A stretch of DNA of 39,551 nucleotides from CBFGRV01 sp965651265 (GTDB lineage Bacteria; Bacteroidota; Rhodothermia; Rhodothermales; VXPQ01): contig CBFGRV010000029.1 of the NCBI GenBank assembly GCA_965651265.1, forward strand, positions 1-39,551, written 5' to 3'. The position numbers and the translations under genes are program-made. Below the pieces are notes generated by a model. The model was not told the DNA's origin, ran no database searches, and was given only the letters and a program-made list of their open reading frames with translations. Shown here in pieces: positions 15,500 to 24,812 of this stretch (position 1 is the first letter of the stretch; the number at the start of each line of letters is the position of its first letter).

Positions 15500-18400
15500 T
15501 CAGCTGCAATTGAAGGGTGTGGATGACGCGGGCTTCGGCCGGGGCGCGTCCATCGTAGGAGAACGAGGCTCGGAGGTACTGATTGACGGTGTACTGCCCG
15601 CGGAGCGACCAGAGGTAGGATCGGCCCGGCCCCCGGCCATCGGTGAGCTCGTATTGGGCGAGCCCGACCGCATCTCCGGTCAGTGCCACGTCAGCCGTCT
15701 CCGCTCTCGCCGTCATCTCAAGGCGGCGTGGTCGAGTGTATCGCAGTTCCAGCGGCAGCTTCAATACTCGAGCACGCCGATCTCCCACGCCGTCCGACTT
15801 GTGCGCCAGCTCCGGTGCAGCGATCAGCCGCAGGTCTCGCGCAAGGGCGTAGGATACTTCAGGCTCGGCGCGAAGCGTTTCGATGTCATAGGTCCTGGAC
15901 GCGAACGATTCGCTGAGGAGTCGGTCCTGCTCCGTGGCAAACACGGCTCGCAGCGACCACGCCTCCGCAGGCCTCCCCCGCACCTCCATCCTCCATGAGT
16001 TCACGAATCGATCCTCCATGCCGGCGGCCAGCTCGCTCAAGCTTCGAAGTTGGTTGAAAGAGACATCTACACCGAAATTCGGCCGATGCCTGAAAAGAAA
16101 CACATCCTGCGCGAAGCGCAAACGGCCGTTCATCGAGTGGATGGGATCACGAAATCGGTCGAGGTACAACAGGTAGATGCCGGCGAGGCGTGGATCGCGC
16201 GTTTTCTCGCGCACTTCCACGACGGTACGCGTGGAGACTTCCGACATCCACCGCTGAAAAGTTGAGGATGGAGAGGACCAGAGCCGTCGCGGATCGAGCT
16301 CGAGTCGAAGCCTGGCCTGCACGGACGTGACGGACGTGAGGCTGTCCGACGGGATGAACGTGCGCACGTACGTTCCCTCGGTGGGAAGGCGTTCAGGAAT
16401 CATCTCGTCGACCTGGATGAGGCCGTCGCCGTTCGCATCTTCCCAGACGTACTGCCCGATTTCGGGGCCGGTACGCACGTATATCTCCTGCAGCGTGGGG
16501 GTGCGCTCGGCCATGGCTTCGTACATCCAATTCAATTGGAGGGCTCGTTGGAGCGGACGAAAATTCGTTCCGAATCGCACAATCAACGATTGGAGGTCCT
16601 CCCGGTTTTGCTCCACTCGAAACGCTTCGGTGAAGCGGCGCGAGCGATAGCCTAGATTTCCATCCATGTCGAAGGTCCCCGACGGCCGATAGGCGAAGCG
16701 GGTCATGCCCGTCCACGACGTGGCGGCCGGGCGGATGATGCCGGCGTTCCAGTCGTCTTCGGTTCGATGTTCGACGAATCCGTCCAGCTCGAGCTTCTCA
16801 CTTGCCCACGTGATGCCGGGCCGCAACTCGAGAAAGGTAAAGGATGGCCGCGCGAGCGAGTCGGCGGTCGGATGCCGTTGACGCCGCCGTTCGTGCTCTA
16901 CTTCGAAGCGGGGCACGAGGCGCCCCCGTGCGACAGGGTACCGGATGATGCCGAGCTGTCGCAGCCATTTGCCACGCTCGTCGAGGAGGAAATCGCGGCT
17001 GCCAATCAGCTCGACGCGATAGTCGAACTGCGGCCAGCCCGGCTCCTGCGAGATCACCGTGGCGGCGCGCCGCAGTCCCTCGAAGCCGTCACCCAGCTCG
17101 ATGCGCCCGATCTCGACGCCCGCCGTCGAATGCTCGAAGAAGCCCACGAGTACGTCCGCCTCGTCGATCGTCTCGCTGGCGGCGCCGACGACCCCGCCCG
17201 TGGCTGTCGTTCGCCGCGCGCCCAGATTCCATCGCCTCTCGAATTCGACGGGCCGGATCCTATTGAATGACTCGAACGTGCCGCTCAAGAATCGGCGACG
17301 AAGGTTGCCGGATACCCGTATCGGACCGACGTCGACCTGCTTCAGTCGTACGCCGACGTGGTAGGCATCGCCCTGATCGTCATGATCGTCGATGGGTGAC
17401 AGGCGGTTCTGGTCGTGGTCGGATCGGGCCCATTCGCCAAAAACCTCGAAGCCGGCGATTGGCTCGACGGCACCGTGAAGGTCGATAAGCCGCTGCTCTT
17501 TCGGCTTCTGCAAGATCCGAATGGGCAAATAGTCGCCTCCGCCGGGCCCGCGATGTTCGTAGACGATGCCGTTCACGGAGCGCCCAACGCGTGCGTACGA
17601 CCCGAGGCCGGCTCCCACGCGGCTGAATCGAACACGATAGACTTGCGTGCCCTGCTCGGGGGCGCGGTCGAGGGCGACGAAAATGGTGTCGGTCCCGACG
17701 ACCTCCAGCCGGTACTGCACGAAGGGGGATTCGGGATCGAACGGCACGGGTTCGGCGCCCGGAGCGGCGGCCAGGCCGTCGCCGGCTTCGGCCAGCGCGA
17801 GAGAGTCGGCCGGGCCGAAGCCGAACTCCTCGATGAAATCCCGGCTGTCGGCCTCGCGTAGCACGGCGGCACCGAATCGCAGGCGCGGTCGTCCGCCCGT
17901 CGTAGGCCACACCCCGGCGGTCGCCTCCGACGCAAGCAGCGTCCTCGTGAACTGCCCCGTCGAATACTGAAACTCCACCCGGATGCGCCTGTCGGACGTG
18001 ATGAGCACGTTGGGCGTGAAGGTAATCTCCGCCGTGGCATAGTCGATGGTGTAGTCATTCGTCTCGCCGCGAGTGAGCAGCTCACCATCCACATATACGG
18101 CCTCCGATCCCGGGACCACCAGCACGAACCGTTCGCCCTCGGCGCCCTCCAGCCGGTAGGGTCCCTGCATGCCGTCGATCGGTTCGACGTCCTGCGCGCG
18201 GAAGGTACCGCGTGAGGTGGCTCCGGCGACGGTAAGGCGGCCTCCGGAAAGGAGCGGGCCGGCCGGAATCTCGACGTCGGCGGAGGCGCCCTGCAGCTTT
18301 CGATCGAAGCGACCGAATTCGCCGGCGGCGAGCGACAGGTCGAAATCGCCGAGGCGTGCGGAACCGTACGGCGCCTCGATCCCGATGAACACGCGGTCGA

Positions 18401-19058
18401 ACTCCTCGATGCGCTGCGTCGTGCCTTCAGGCAGAATGGGGGTGTTCTCGTCGGTCAGCACGGCCTGGACCTGGATTCCGTCGGCGACCTCGCCGGAGAG
18501 CTCCATGCGGAGCCCGGACTCCACCGTTACGTCACGATTCGACCCGGCCAGAATGCCACGGGTGATGGAACCTCGATGCTGCAGGCGAGAGGCCGGGGGC
18601 AGGGCCAGGAGTTGCGACGCGGCGGCGGAATCGATCACGCCGCCAGGCGGCGCCGCATCGGATGCACGGCTCGTGTCGTCAGGAGAGATGGTGTAGAGGC
18701 TGTAGGCGTCACGCAGCCGAAACGGCAACGTACGATAGGTGACCTCGATCCGCTCGTCCCCCCGAATACCATCGATCCACAGTCGCGCGAAACGATAATC
18801 CATGCGAAAGGCGCTCGTGTCGATCACGATTCCATCCACCCGAACGACTTCCGATCCGGGGAGGATGATGGGGGTGAGTTGGTAGGGTTGCGGTGCGCTC
18901 GCCGTGAGTGTGTCCGTGTGTACGTGAGGATGCAGTGCTTGCCCCGTCGTATCCGCCTGCGCCGCCGCCGTGCCACACCACCCGACGGAAGCGGCCAGCC
19001 AGAGGCCGAGAATCCGCCCGATGCTCACGCCCGTCGCGCGAATTCCCCCCGCGGGCAT
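15486..19058 (-). CDS. very large predicted outer-membrane beta-barrel protein
   Basis: About 1190 residues from the ATG at 19058, which gives a clean signal peptide (hydrophobic ILGLWLAASVGW, then cut after TAAA-33 before Gln34); an ATG at 19127 would add 23 Arg-rich residues. The N-terminal third contains two related modules that open GSEVVRVDG (68-76) and GSEAVYVDG (317-325) and close with RIEVTYR / RIRVEFQYS. A conserved-looking block, TDENTPILPEGTTQRIEEFD followed by ARLGDFDL and FGRFDRKLQG, lies between them. The C-terminal two thirds are alternating strands (for example LRLELDPRRL, ASFSYDG) ending LQLQLSALF, as in outer-membrane barrels. It resembles large uncharacterised surface proteins of FCB bacteria. 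No TonB box or T9SS tail is evident. Function unknown. Confidence 0.75.
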   Translation of the reverse strand: MPAGGIRATGVSIGRILGLWLAASVGWCGTAAAQADTTGQALHPHVHTDTLTASAPQPYQLTPIILPGSEVVRVDGIVIDTSAFRMDYRFARLWIDGIRGDERIEVTYRTLPFRLRDAYSLYTISPDDTSRASDAAPPGGVIDSAAASQLLALPPASRLQHRGSITRGILAGSNRDVTVESGLRMELSGEVADGIQVQAVLTDENTPILPEGTTQRIEEFDRVFIGIEAPYGSARLGDFDLSLAAGEFGRFDRKLQGASADVEIPAGPLLSGGRLTVAGATSRGTFRAQDVEPIDGMQGPYRLEGAEGERFVLVVPGSEAVYVDGELLTRGETNDYTIDYATAEITFTPNVLITSDRRIRVEFQYSTGQFTRTLLASEATAGVWPTTGGRPRLRFGAAVLREADSRDFIEEFGFGPADSLALAEAGDGLAAAPGAEPVPFDPESPFVQYRLEVVGTDTIFVALDRAPEQGTQVYRVRFSRVGAGLGSYARVGRSVNGIVYEHRGPGGGDYLPIRILQKPKEQRLIDLHGAVEPIAGFEVFGEWARSDHDQNRLSPIDDHDDQGDAYHVGVRLKQVDVGPIRVSGNLRRRFLSGTFESFNRIRPVEFERRWNLGARRTTATGGVVGAASETIDEADVLVGFFEHSTAGVEIGRIELGDGFEGLRRAATVISQEPGWPQFDYRVELIGSRDFLLDERGKWLRQLGIIRYPVARGRLVPRFEVEHERRRQRHPTADSLARPSFTFLELRPGITWASEKLELDGFVEHRTEDDWNAGIIRPAATSWTGMTRFAYRPSGTFDMDGNLGYRSRRFTEAFRVEQNREDLQSLIVRFGTNFRPLQRALQLNWMYEAMAERTPTLQEIYVRTGPEIGQYVWEDANGDGLIQVDEMIPERLPTEGTYVRTFIPSDSLTSVTSVQARLRLELDPRRLWSSPSSTFQRWMSEVSTRTVVEVREKTRDPRLAGIYLLYLDRFRDPIHSMNGRLRFAQDVFLFRHRPNFGVDVSFNQLRSLSELAAGMEDRFVNSWRMEVRGRPAEAWSLRAVFATEQDRLLSESFASRTYDIETLRAEPEVSYALARDLRLIAAPELAHKSDGVGDRRARVLKLPLELRYTRPRRLEMTARAETADVALTGDAVGLAQYELTDGRGPGRSYLWSLRGQYTVNQYLRASFSYDGRAPAEARVIHTLQLQLSALF

Positions 19059-19360
19059 TCGACGCCCCCAACGCCGACGCACCCATGCGCGCGCGATGCT
19101 GCTTCTGGCATCCGATCGGCCGAACATCGATGGCTGACGAGGGCTCTCGCGGAGGAGGAATGAACCGGGAAACGTCGTAGCGCTCGTGAATGAGACGATT
19201 CGGCGTCGGCAGGAGGTGGTGCGAAGATGTGTATCGACTGTACTGATCTTGATGCACCCTGTTTCTCCAGCGTCGATTCAGGATCGCAGCGAACGGGCTG
19301 CGGCGCGCTGCGTAGTTTGAGCCTCCATCGGATAATCGCTATGGGACGAATGCCCTGAAA

Positions 19361-20224
19361 ATGATCACCGGGCTCGCAAATCAGGTCGAGCGCACCGCGG
19401 CGGAGGCAGGCGCTCGGTCGGCCTCCGTGGCCTTCTACGACTATGCCTCGGATTCGTCCTGGAGCTACCAGGGTGAGCGATGGTACCACGCGGCCAGCAC
19501 GATCAAGGTGGCCGTGCTCGTCGGGCTGTTTGCAGCGGTCGAGGCGGGTCGATGTCGACTCGACGACAGGCTGCACGTGCACAACCGTTTCATCAGTGCA
19601 TACGAAGGTGCGGCCTTCTCGGTCGACCCGGCGCAAGACTCGAACTCGGAGGTTCACGACGCCATCGGCCAGATGATGCGCATCCACACGCTGGCCGAGC
19701 ACATGATCGCCACGAGCAGCAATCTCGCCACGAATCTGCTGCTGGATCACATCGGCGTCGAGTACACTCGCGGCGTGCTGACGCGGCTCGGCGTCGATGG
19801 AATCGAACTTCGCCGCGGCGTCGATGATGAGGCCGCTTTCGATGCGGGCATCAACAACCGCGTGACGGCCGATGGCCTGACCCGGCTCTTCCGGATCATC
19901 GAGGACCGGCGGCTCATCTCCGAAGAGGCCGCCGACGGCATGCTCGACCTCCTGCGCAAACAGCAGTTTCAAGAAGGTATTCCCGCAGGCATCCCCGATA
20001 ATGTTCGATGGAAAGCGCAGTTCGCGCACAAGACGGGCGACATTTCGACGGTCACCCATGATGCAGGGCTCGTGTACCTGCCCGGTCGCGAGCCGTATGT
20101 CGTCACCATCCTGACGGAGTGGGACCCCGATGCTCCGAACCGCCGCGAGACGGTGGCCCGTATCTCCGGGCTCGTCTATCGGCACGTGACGGGTGGGCCT
20201 AGTCCGGCCGCCCTCGATGGGTGA
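19361..20224 (+). CDS. class A beta-lactamase-like serine hydrolase, apparently cytosolic
   Basis: 287 residues with the penicillin-binding fold's three motifs: Ser46-TI-Lys49 (SxxK, in AASTIKVAVL), Ser119-Ser-Asn121 (SxN) and Lys224-Thr-Gly226 (KTG, in AHKTGDIS). The overall order and spacing match class A beta-lactamases. Where those enzymes have E-x-x-L-N (Glu166), this protein reads DAGIN at 161-165, so an Asp takes the likely position, which makes efficient beta-lactam hydrolysis doubtful. No signal peptide is visible, and no start codon upstream supplies one before a stop at 19313. A periplasmic resistance role is therefore unlikely; an intracellular esterase, peptidase or amidase is equally possible. 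Its end overlaps the convergent NHL gene by 26 bases. Confidence 0.85.
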   Translation: MITGLANQVERTAAEAGARSASVAFYDYASDSSWSYQGERWYHAASTIKVAVLVGLFAAVEAGRCRLDDRLHVHNRFISAYEGAAFSVDPAQDSNSEVHDAIGQMMRIHTLAEHMIATSSNLATNLLLDHIGVEYTRGVLTRLGVDGIELRRGVDDEAAFDAGINNRVTADGLTRLFRIIEDRRLISEEAADGMLDLLRKQQFQEGIPAGIPDNVRWKAQFAHKTGDISTVTHDAGLVYLPGREPYVVTILTEWDPDAPNRRETVARISGLVYRHVTGGPSPAALDG

Positions 20225-21101
20225 GTCGGTATATACCCGTGGCCGTGAGCACGTAGATCGTGCCATCGGGAGCAACCGCGGCATCGACAAGACGCTCGGT
20301 GAGATTCGGCTGGATGGTTCGGTGCCGCCGGCCGCGAATATCGAATACCACGATGGCATCCTCCAGCACGGCGAGGACGCTCCTTCCACGGCCGGTGACA
20401 GCGACAAGCCGGCGCAGAAGCCCGCTTCCCAAGGATCGGACGTACGAACCGTACGCATCGAACACGACCACTTCGCCTCGACCGCGGTCGGCGACGAACA
20501 GGAGCGATTCGGGCCCGGCCCACAGCGAAACGGGCTCCGAAAGCGCACCGTCCCCTGCGTCCAGGTCGCCTATGACGCGGGTAAGGCGCCGGTTTCCATC
20601 CCACTGCAACACGACCCCTCGATCCGCATCGATGGCGTACGTCTCATTCGACCCAAACGACGCCACGGCAATCGGCGTCCCGGAAGCGGGGATGCGCGGA
20701 TCATCGTCTCGCCTCCTGTAGGTCACCTCGCCGGCGCGCTGTCCGCCGCCGGCGAGCGGGATGGATCCCAGGAATGCATGGGATCGCGAGAACATCTGGA
20801 TGCGCCCGTTCCCTGCGTCGGCGACGAGCAAGACGAGGCCGTTCGTGGGATCGACATCCATGGGACGATCGAACGAGCCCTCTCGTGGCCCGGGCCCTCC
20901 GAGGCGTTCGAGCAGCCGGCCGGTCGTGTCCATTTTCATGATGACGTGCTGCCCGGCGTCGGCCACGTAAAGCGCGCCGAAAGGATCGAGCTCGATGGCC
21001 TGTGCATCGTCGATCCGCGCGTGGGTCAACGCCACGGCGGCCACAGAATCGACCGGCGTCTCGATCTGGAGGACCAGCGCGAGGAGAAGGGCGGGGCTCA
21101 T
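20199..21101 (-). CDS. secreted NHL-repeat / six-bladed beta-propeller protein
   Basis: 300 residues. A short N-terminal hydrophobic segment (MSPALLLALVLQ) could be a signal peptide or anchor. NHL-type blades recur: DPFGALYVADAGQHVIMKMDTTG (about 39-61), a second with DPTNGLVLLVADAGNGRIQMF, another with PESLLFVADRGRGEVVVFDAYG, and a last with APDGTIYVLTATGIYRL. The Y/F-V-A-D-x-G-x core is typical of NHL proteins and 6-bladed propellers of the TolB class. No catalytic motif is visible; ligand and role are unknown. Its start overlaps the stop of purD by 4 bases, so it is coupled to a purine gene without obvious functional logic. Its 3' end overlaps the facing hydrolase gene by 26 bases. Confidence 0.8.
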   Translation of the reverse strand: MSPALLLALVLQIETPVDSVAAVALTHARIDDAQAIELDPFGALYVADAGQHVIMKMDTTGRLLERLGGPGPREGSFDRPMDVDPTNGLVLLVADAGNGRIQMFSRSHAFLGSIPLAGGGQRAGEVTYRRRDDDPRIPASGTPIAVASFGSNETYAIDADRGVVLQWDGNRRLTRVIGDLDAGDGALSEPVSLWAGPESLLFVADRGRGEVVVFDAYGSYVRSLGSGLLRRLVAVTGRGRSVLAVLEDAIVVFDIRGRRHRTIQPNLTERLVDAAVAPDGTIYVLTATGIYRLTHRGRPD

Positions 21102-22378
21102 GTCGCCTGAAGTGCCTTGCGGCCGATATCGCGCCGGTAATGCATTCCTTCGAAGGAGATCCTGGCGACAGCTTCGTAGGCCCGCTCGAGGGCACTCGGG
21201 AGATCGTCGGCGACGGCCGTGACGCCGAGCACGCGCCCACCCGAGGTCACGATGCCACCCGCACCGTGTGCCGTGCCGGCATGAAAGACCATCACGCCGG
21301 GAACGTTGGCGGCTTCGTCAAGGCCCGCGATGGGAAATCCCTTTTCGTAGGGGCCGGGATATCCACCTGAAGCCAGCACCACGCAAACCGCCGATGCATC
21401 CCGATGGAGGCCTGAGATGGTGGACAGATCGCCGTGGGCGAGCGCGCGAAAGAGGTCGGCTGCATCCTCATCGAGGAGCGGAAGAAGCACCTGCGCCTCC
21501 GGATCGCCGAAGCGACAGTTGAACTCCACCACGCGCGGCCCGTCGCTCGTGATCATCAAGCCGCAATAGAGGACGCCGGTGTAGGGCGCGCCCTCATCGG
21601 CCATCCCTCGTAGCGTCGGCTCGATGATTTCGCGCCGCACGCGTTCGATCACGTCGTCGGTGACCACCGGGGCCGGTGCATAGGCGCCCATCCCGCCCGT
21701 ATTGGGTCCGCTATCGCCGTCGCCGACGGCTTTATGATCCTGCGCGGGCGGCAGCAACACATAGTCGCGACCGTCCGTGAGCACGAAGACGCTCGCCTCC
21801 TCTCCCTCCATGAACTCCTCGATCACGACCTCCTCCCCGGCCGCGCCGAAGGTTCGGTCCTGGAGGATGGATCGAAGTGCCCCCCGGCCCTCTTCCACGG
21901 TAGCGCATACGATGGCGCCCTTGCCGGCGGCGAGACCGCTCGCCTTCACGACGATGGGCGCGCCGGCCTGTTCGAGGTACGTAAGGGCATCGTTGAGCCG
22001 GTCAGCCGAGAAGGTTCGATGCCTGGCCGTCGGGATTCCGTGCCGCTTCATGAAGGCTTTCGCGAAGGCCTTGCTCCCTTCGAGGCGGGCGGCGCCGGCC
22101 GTGGGCCCGACGATGGGCAGATCCTCCGCGCGGAAACGATCCACGATCCCGAGGACGAGCGGCTTTTCGGGGCCGACGATCGTTAGATCAACACCCTGTT
22201 CCCGCGCGAAAACGAGTAACCCATCGACATCATCTGAGGCTATGTCCACATTCTCGCCGACGGCGGCCGTGCCCGCATTTCCGGGGGCTACATAGATCTT
22301 ATCGACCTGCTTACTTTGCGAGAGATACCACGCCAGCGCGTGCTCACGACCTCCGCTTCCGACGATCAGGATTCGCAT
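21098..22378 (-). CDS. purD: phosphoribosylamine--glycine ligase
   Basis: Second step of de novo purine synthesis: ATP-dependent ligation of glycine to 5-phosphoribosylamine (GAR synthetase), cytosolic. GSGGREHALAW (7-17) is the N-terminal signature. The ATP-grasp domain follows, with VVKASGLAAGKGAIV, EEFMEGEEASVF, the GGMGAYAP loop and VVEFNCRFGDPEAQ metal-binding segment, and the C-terminal domain includes SGGYPGPYEKG. At 426 residues it has the usual length. Its stop overlaps the start of the NHL protein gene by 4 bases. No other pur gene is in the window. Confidence 0.97.
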   Translation of the reverse strand: MRILIVGSGGREHALAWYLSQSKQVDKIYVAPGNAGTAAVGENVDIASDDVDGLLVFAREQGVDLTIVGPEKPLVLGIVDRFRAEDLPIVGPTAGAARLEGSKAFAKAFMKRHGIPTARHRTFSADRLNDALTYLEQAGAPIVVKASGLAAGKGAIVCATVEEGRGALRSILQDRTFGAAGEEVVIEEFMEGEEASVFVLTDGRDYVLLPPAQDHKAVGDGDSGPNTGGMGAYAPAPVVTDDVIERVRREIIEPTLRGMADEGAPYTGVLYCGLMITSDGPRVVEFNCRFGDPEAQVLLPLLDEDAADLFRALAHGDLSTISGLHRDASAVCVVLASGGYPGPYEKGFPIAGLDEAANVPGVMVFHAGTAHGAGGIVTSGGRVLGVTAVADDLPSALERAYEAVARISFEGMHYRRDIGRKALQAT

Positions 22379-22516
22379 ATCGGACGAATTTGACGAATAT
22401 TACGGTTCGATGTGCATCGTACGAGCGCGGCTCCCGTAGGCACTTTCCTCGCCTCGCGGGCTGTCGCCATCTGCTGCGAGGATCCACCTAACGAAGCTAC
22501 GTCGAACGAATCTGTT

Positions 22517-23776
22517 ATGCTTTTCCGCCCGACACTCATTGTCGCGCTTCTTCTCGCCCTGGCTGCTTCTCACCAGGTTGCCGCGGCGCAGGTCGAGCCC
22601 GGCGAGTCGTATGTTGCAGACCAACCGGACCGCATTGATTCCGGCTTCATTCTGTATCCGGCTCCGCTCTCGTCCCGCACGGCTGGGTTTGCCGCGGGTA
22701 TCGGATACGAGATCCGCAACTTCCCGTTTCCGCGCGCGGAGATACGAGCCCTGGCCGTTCCCGGCCAACACCTCGGGCGCTACGCTTTGGGTCTATCGGT
22801 CGGGAATGCTTATACGGACGCGCTCTCTGCCTGGACCGGCGTCTACTACGAGGCCACGGGTCGCCAGTGGTACTATGGGATGAACACGACTTCGTCGAAG
22901 GACAACGAGATCGCCGTCGAGAAGACTATGGTGGAGATCGAGGGACGCGTGGCCATCCGCCCGCTCGACAAGTATTTGCTCGTCCAGCCGGTCGTGAGCT
23001 ACATCCGCCACGATGTGGGCGGCTACGAGGTGATGTCCGACGGTGCGCTGGAGCGCATGGATGACCTGTCTCGCCGGTTCTTCCTGCAATCAGTGGGCGA
23101 AGCACCCGTTTCCAGAGACGGGAGTGCTACGAGTGTTCAGGAAGGCATCTCCTTCGGCATCGCGGGTGGGCTGGATTTTCGCGACAACCCCATACGGCCC
23201 CGACGTGGCGCTCACTTTCAGGGGTCGGCGCGGCGCTATCTATTCCGCGGCGATCCCGGTGTTGAGTTCGATCTCCTTGAGGGCTACGCGTATTTCTATG
23301 TGCCCGTCCGCGACAACACCCTGGCGCTGCGGACCGTGGCTATGGTCACGGAGTCCAACTCGGACGCGCTCATCCCATTTTATTTGCATCCGACGCTGGA
23401 CGACCGGTTACTGCCGGGCTACTCGCGATACCGCTTCTACGCGAACGACCTTCTAGCCATCACGGCCGAGTATTCGATGCCGATGTTTGTGGTGCCGCAG
23501 TTTGCGGCGCTTGATGCCGTCGTGTCGGTGGGTGCCGGCAACACGTACCTGGATCTGTTTCGACACTTCAAGCCGGCCATCACGTTTGACCGCGACATCG
23601 AAGGCGATCCGCGCTATCCCCTGCGCCCCAGCGCCGCACTCGGGCTGAACCTTACCGGGTACGATGCCGGCGGGTGGTCGGCACGCGTGTTGCTCGGATG
23701 GGGCACGGAGGGGATGCGGCTGGTTCGCTTCGCTTTCGTGCATGACGTGCGCCGGGTCCCGCTGTGGAATCGCTGA
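22517..23776 (+). CDS. Omp85/BamA-TamA-type outer-membrane barrel without POTRA domains
   Basis: 419 residues from the ATG at 22517, which starts a signal peptide (LIVALLLALAA, cut after VAAA-24 before Gln25); a longer in-frame start at 22412 would put 35 polar residues first. The barrel part has the surface-antigen (D15) hallmark GLDFRDNPIRPRRGAHFQ, related to the RDNP-x-P-x-RG motif, and LPGYSRYRF, matching the L6-loop (V/L)RG(F/Y) region with Arg replaced by Pro. It ends FAFVHDVRRV. There is no room for POTRA repeats, so it is probably not a BamA. Such barrel-only members may export or anchor envelope components. It leads a run of four genes with contacts of 4 bases or less. Confidence 0.8.
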   Translation: MLFRPTLIVALLLALAASHQVAAAQVEPGESYVADQPDRIDSGFILYPAPLSSRTAGFAAGIGYEIRNFPFPRAEIRALAVPGQHLGRYALGLSVGNAYTDALSAWTGVYYEATGRQWYYGMNTTSSKDNEIAVEKTMVEIEGRVAIRPLDKYLLVQPVVSYIRHDVGGYEVMSDGALERMDDLSRRFFLQSVGEAPVSRDGSATSVQEGISFGIAGGLDFRDNPIRPRRGAHFQGSARRYLFRGDPGVEFDLLEGYAYFYVPVRDNTLALRTVAMVTESNSDALIPFYLHPTLDDRLLPGYSRYRFYANDLLAITAEYSMPMFVVPQFAALDAVVSVGAGNTYLDLFRHFKPAITFDRDIEGDPRYPLRPSAALGLNLTGYDAGGWSARVLLGWGTEGMRLVRFAFVHDVRRVPLWNR

Positions 23777-23780
23777 GGCG

Positions 23781-24812
23781 ATGGTGAGACTAGATCGAGT
23801 TGCCAGAGTGGTACTGACCGCGGCAGCGGTCGGTTTTCTCGTCTACTATGTGGATCCATCGGCCATGATGGAGGCCGTGGCCGATGCGGATCCCTGGTGG
23901 ATCGCGGCGGCCGTGGCGCTGCTCCCGGCCAATGTGTGGCTGGATGCAGTGATGTGGCACAAGCTATTCCTCCGCGTCCGGCCGGCGACGAGCTTTCGGG
24001 AAAGCTTTGGTGCGATGCTCGCAGGCTTCTCCCTGGGATTTTTCACCCCGGGGCGTGCGGGCGAGCTTGCCGGCCGTGCCTTTTACCTCCAGCACCCCGA
24101 CCGTTGGGAAACGGCTGCGGTCGTCATCGTTCAGCGGCTCTATGATACGGCCGTCGCGGTATCCGTCGGCGCGGTCGCACTTTTTATCAACCGCATCGAG
24201 GACGTTCTGCCGATAGACCTGGTCTGGGATGTACTCGCCGTAGCGGGCGTGCTCATCGGGGGCGTGCTGGTTGCGGCGGGTCTCGCACCCGGAGTAGCTC
24301 GGCGATGGCTGGTACCGGTGCTGCCAAAATCATGGCAGCCTCGCCTCGATTTCCTGGGACGCCTCTCCGCACGCGACGGCGCCATCGCGTTGGGACTCGC
24401 GGCGGCGCGGTATGCCGTCTACGTGACCCAATTCTTCCTCCTGCTTCGCGCGCTCGAATACGGACCCGTGCTGATGGCTTACGCGGGAATCGGACTCGTC
24501 TTCTTCGCGAAGTTCCTGATACCGTCGGTCACGCTCATGGACCTGGGTGTCCGCGAGGGAGCCGCCGTGTTTTTCCTGGATTGGCTCGGATTCTCCGAGG
24601 CCGCGGCGCTGAATGCCTCCCTCATGCTTTTCGCCGTCAACGTAGTGCTGCCGTCGGCCGCCGGCATACGCTTCGTGATGAAGCTGCGGCTCGGCAACAG
24701 TGAGCCGGTCACGCACAGCGAGGGCTATCCAACTGCCGAGATTCCGGAGAAATCCGTTTCCGGCGCACTCAAGGAGCGCGCCCACCGCGAACTGGAAGGA
24801 CATCCGGAATGA
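23781..24812 (+). CDS. lysylphosphatidylglycerol synthase-like transmembrane protein (UPF0104/AglD2)
   Basis: 343-residue integral membrane protein with roughly seven or eight hydrophobic helices. It belongs to the LPG_synthase_TM family (flippase-like domain of MprF, also UPF0104/AglD2): the loop GFFTPGRAGELAGRA at 87-101 has the conserved P-x-R-x-GE core, and the C-terminal half has the SVTLMDLGVREGAAV loop. No aminoacyl-transferase domain is attached, so lysinylation itself is not implied. Such stand-alone proteins are thought to move lipid-linked substrates. The ATG at 23781 starts 4 bases after the barrel gene's stop. Its end overlaps the deacetylase start by 4 bases. Confidence 0.88.
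   Translation: MVRLDRVARVVLTAAAVGFLVYYVDPSAMMEAVADADPWWIAAAVALLPANVWLDAVMWHKLFLRVRPATSFRESFGAMLAGFSLGFFTPGRAGELAGRAFYLQHPDRWETAAVVIVQRLYDTAVAVSVGAVALFINRIEDVLPIDLVWDVLAVAGVLIGGVLVAAGLAPGVARRWLVPVLPKSWQPRLDFLGRLSARDGAIALGLAAARYAVYVTQFFLLLRALEYGPVLMAYAGIGLVFFAKFLIPSVTLMDLGVREGAAVFFLDWLGFSEAAALNASLMLFAVNVVLPSAAGIRFVMKLRLGNSEPVTHSEGYPTAEIPEKSVSGALKERAHRELEGHPE

Noticed and set aside
19361..20224. Antibiotic-resistance beta-lactamase
   Set aside because: No signal peptide and an altered Glu166-type motif; the sequence does not support a resistance claim.
19025..20548. 507-codon open frame on the minus strand
   Set aside because: It spans the plus-strand serine hydrolase and the ends of two other genes, and lacks any coherent protein signature.
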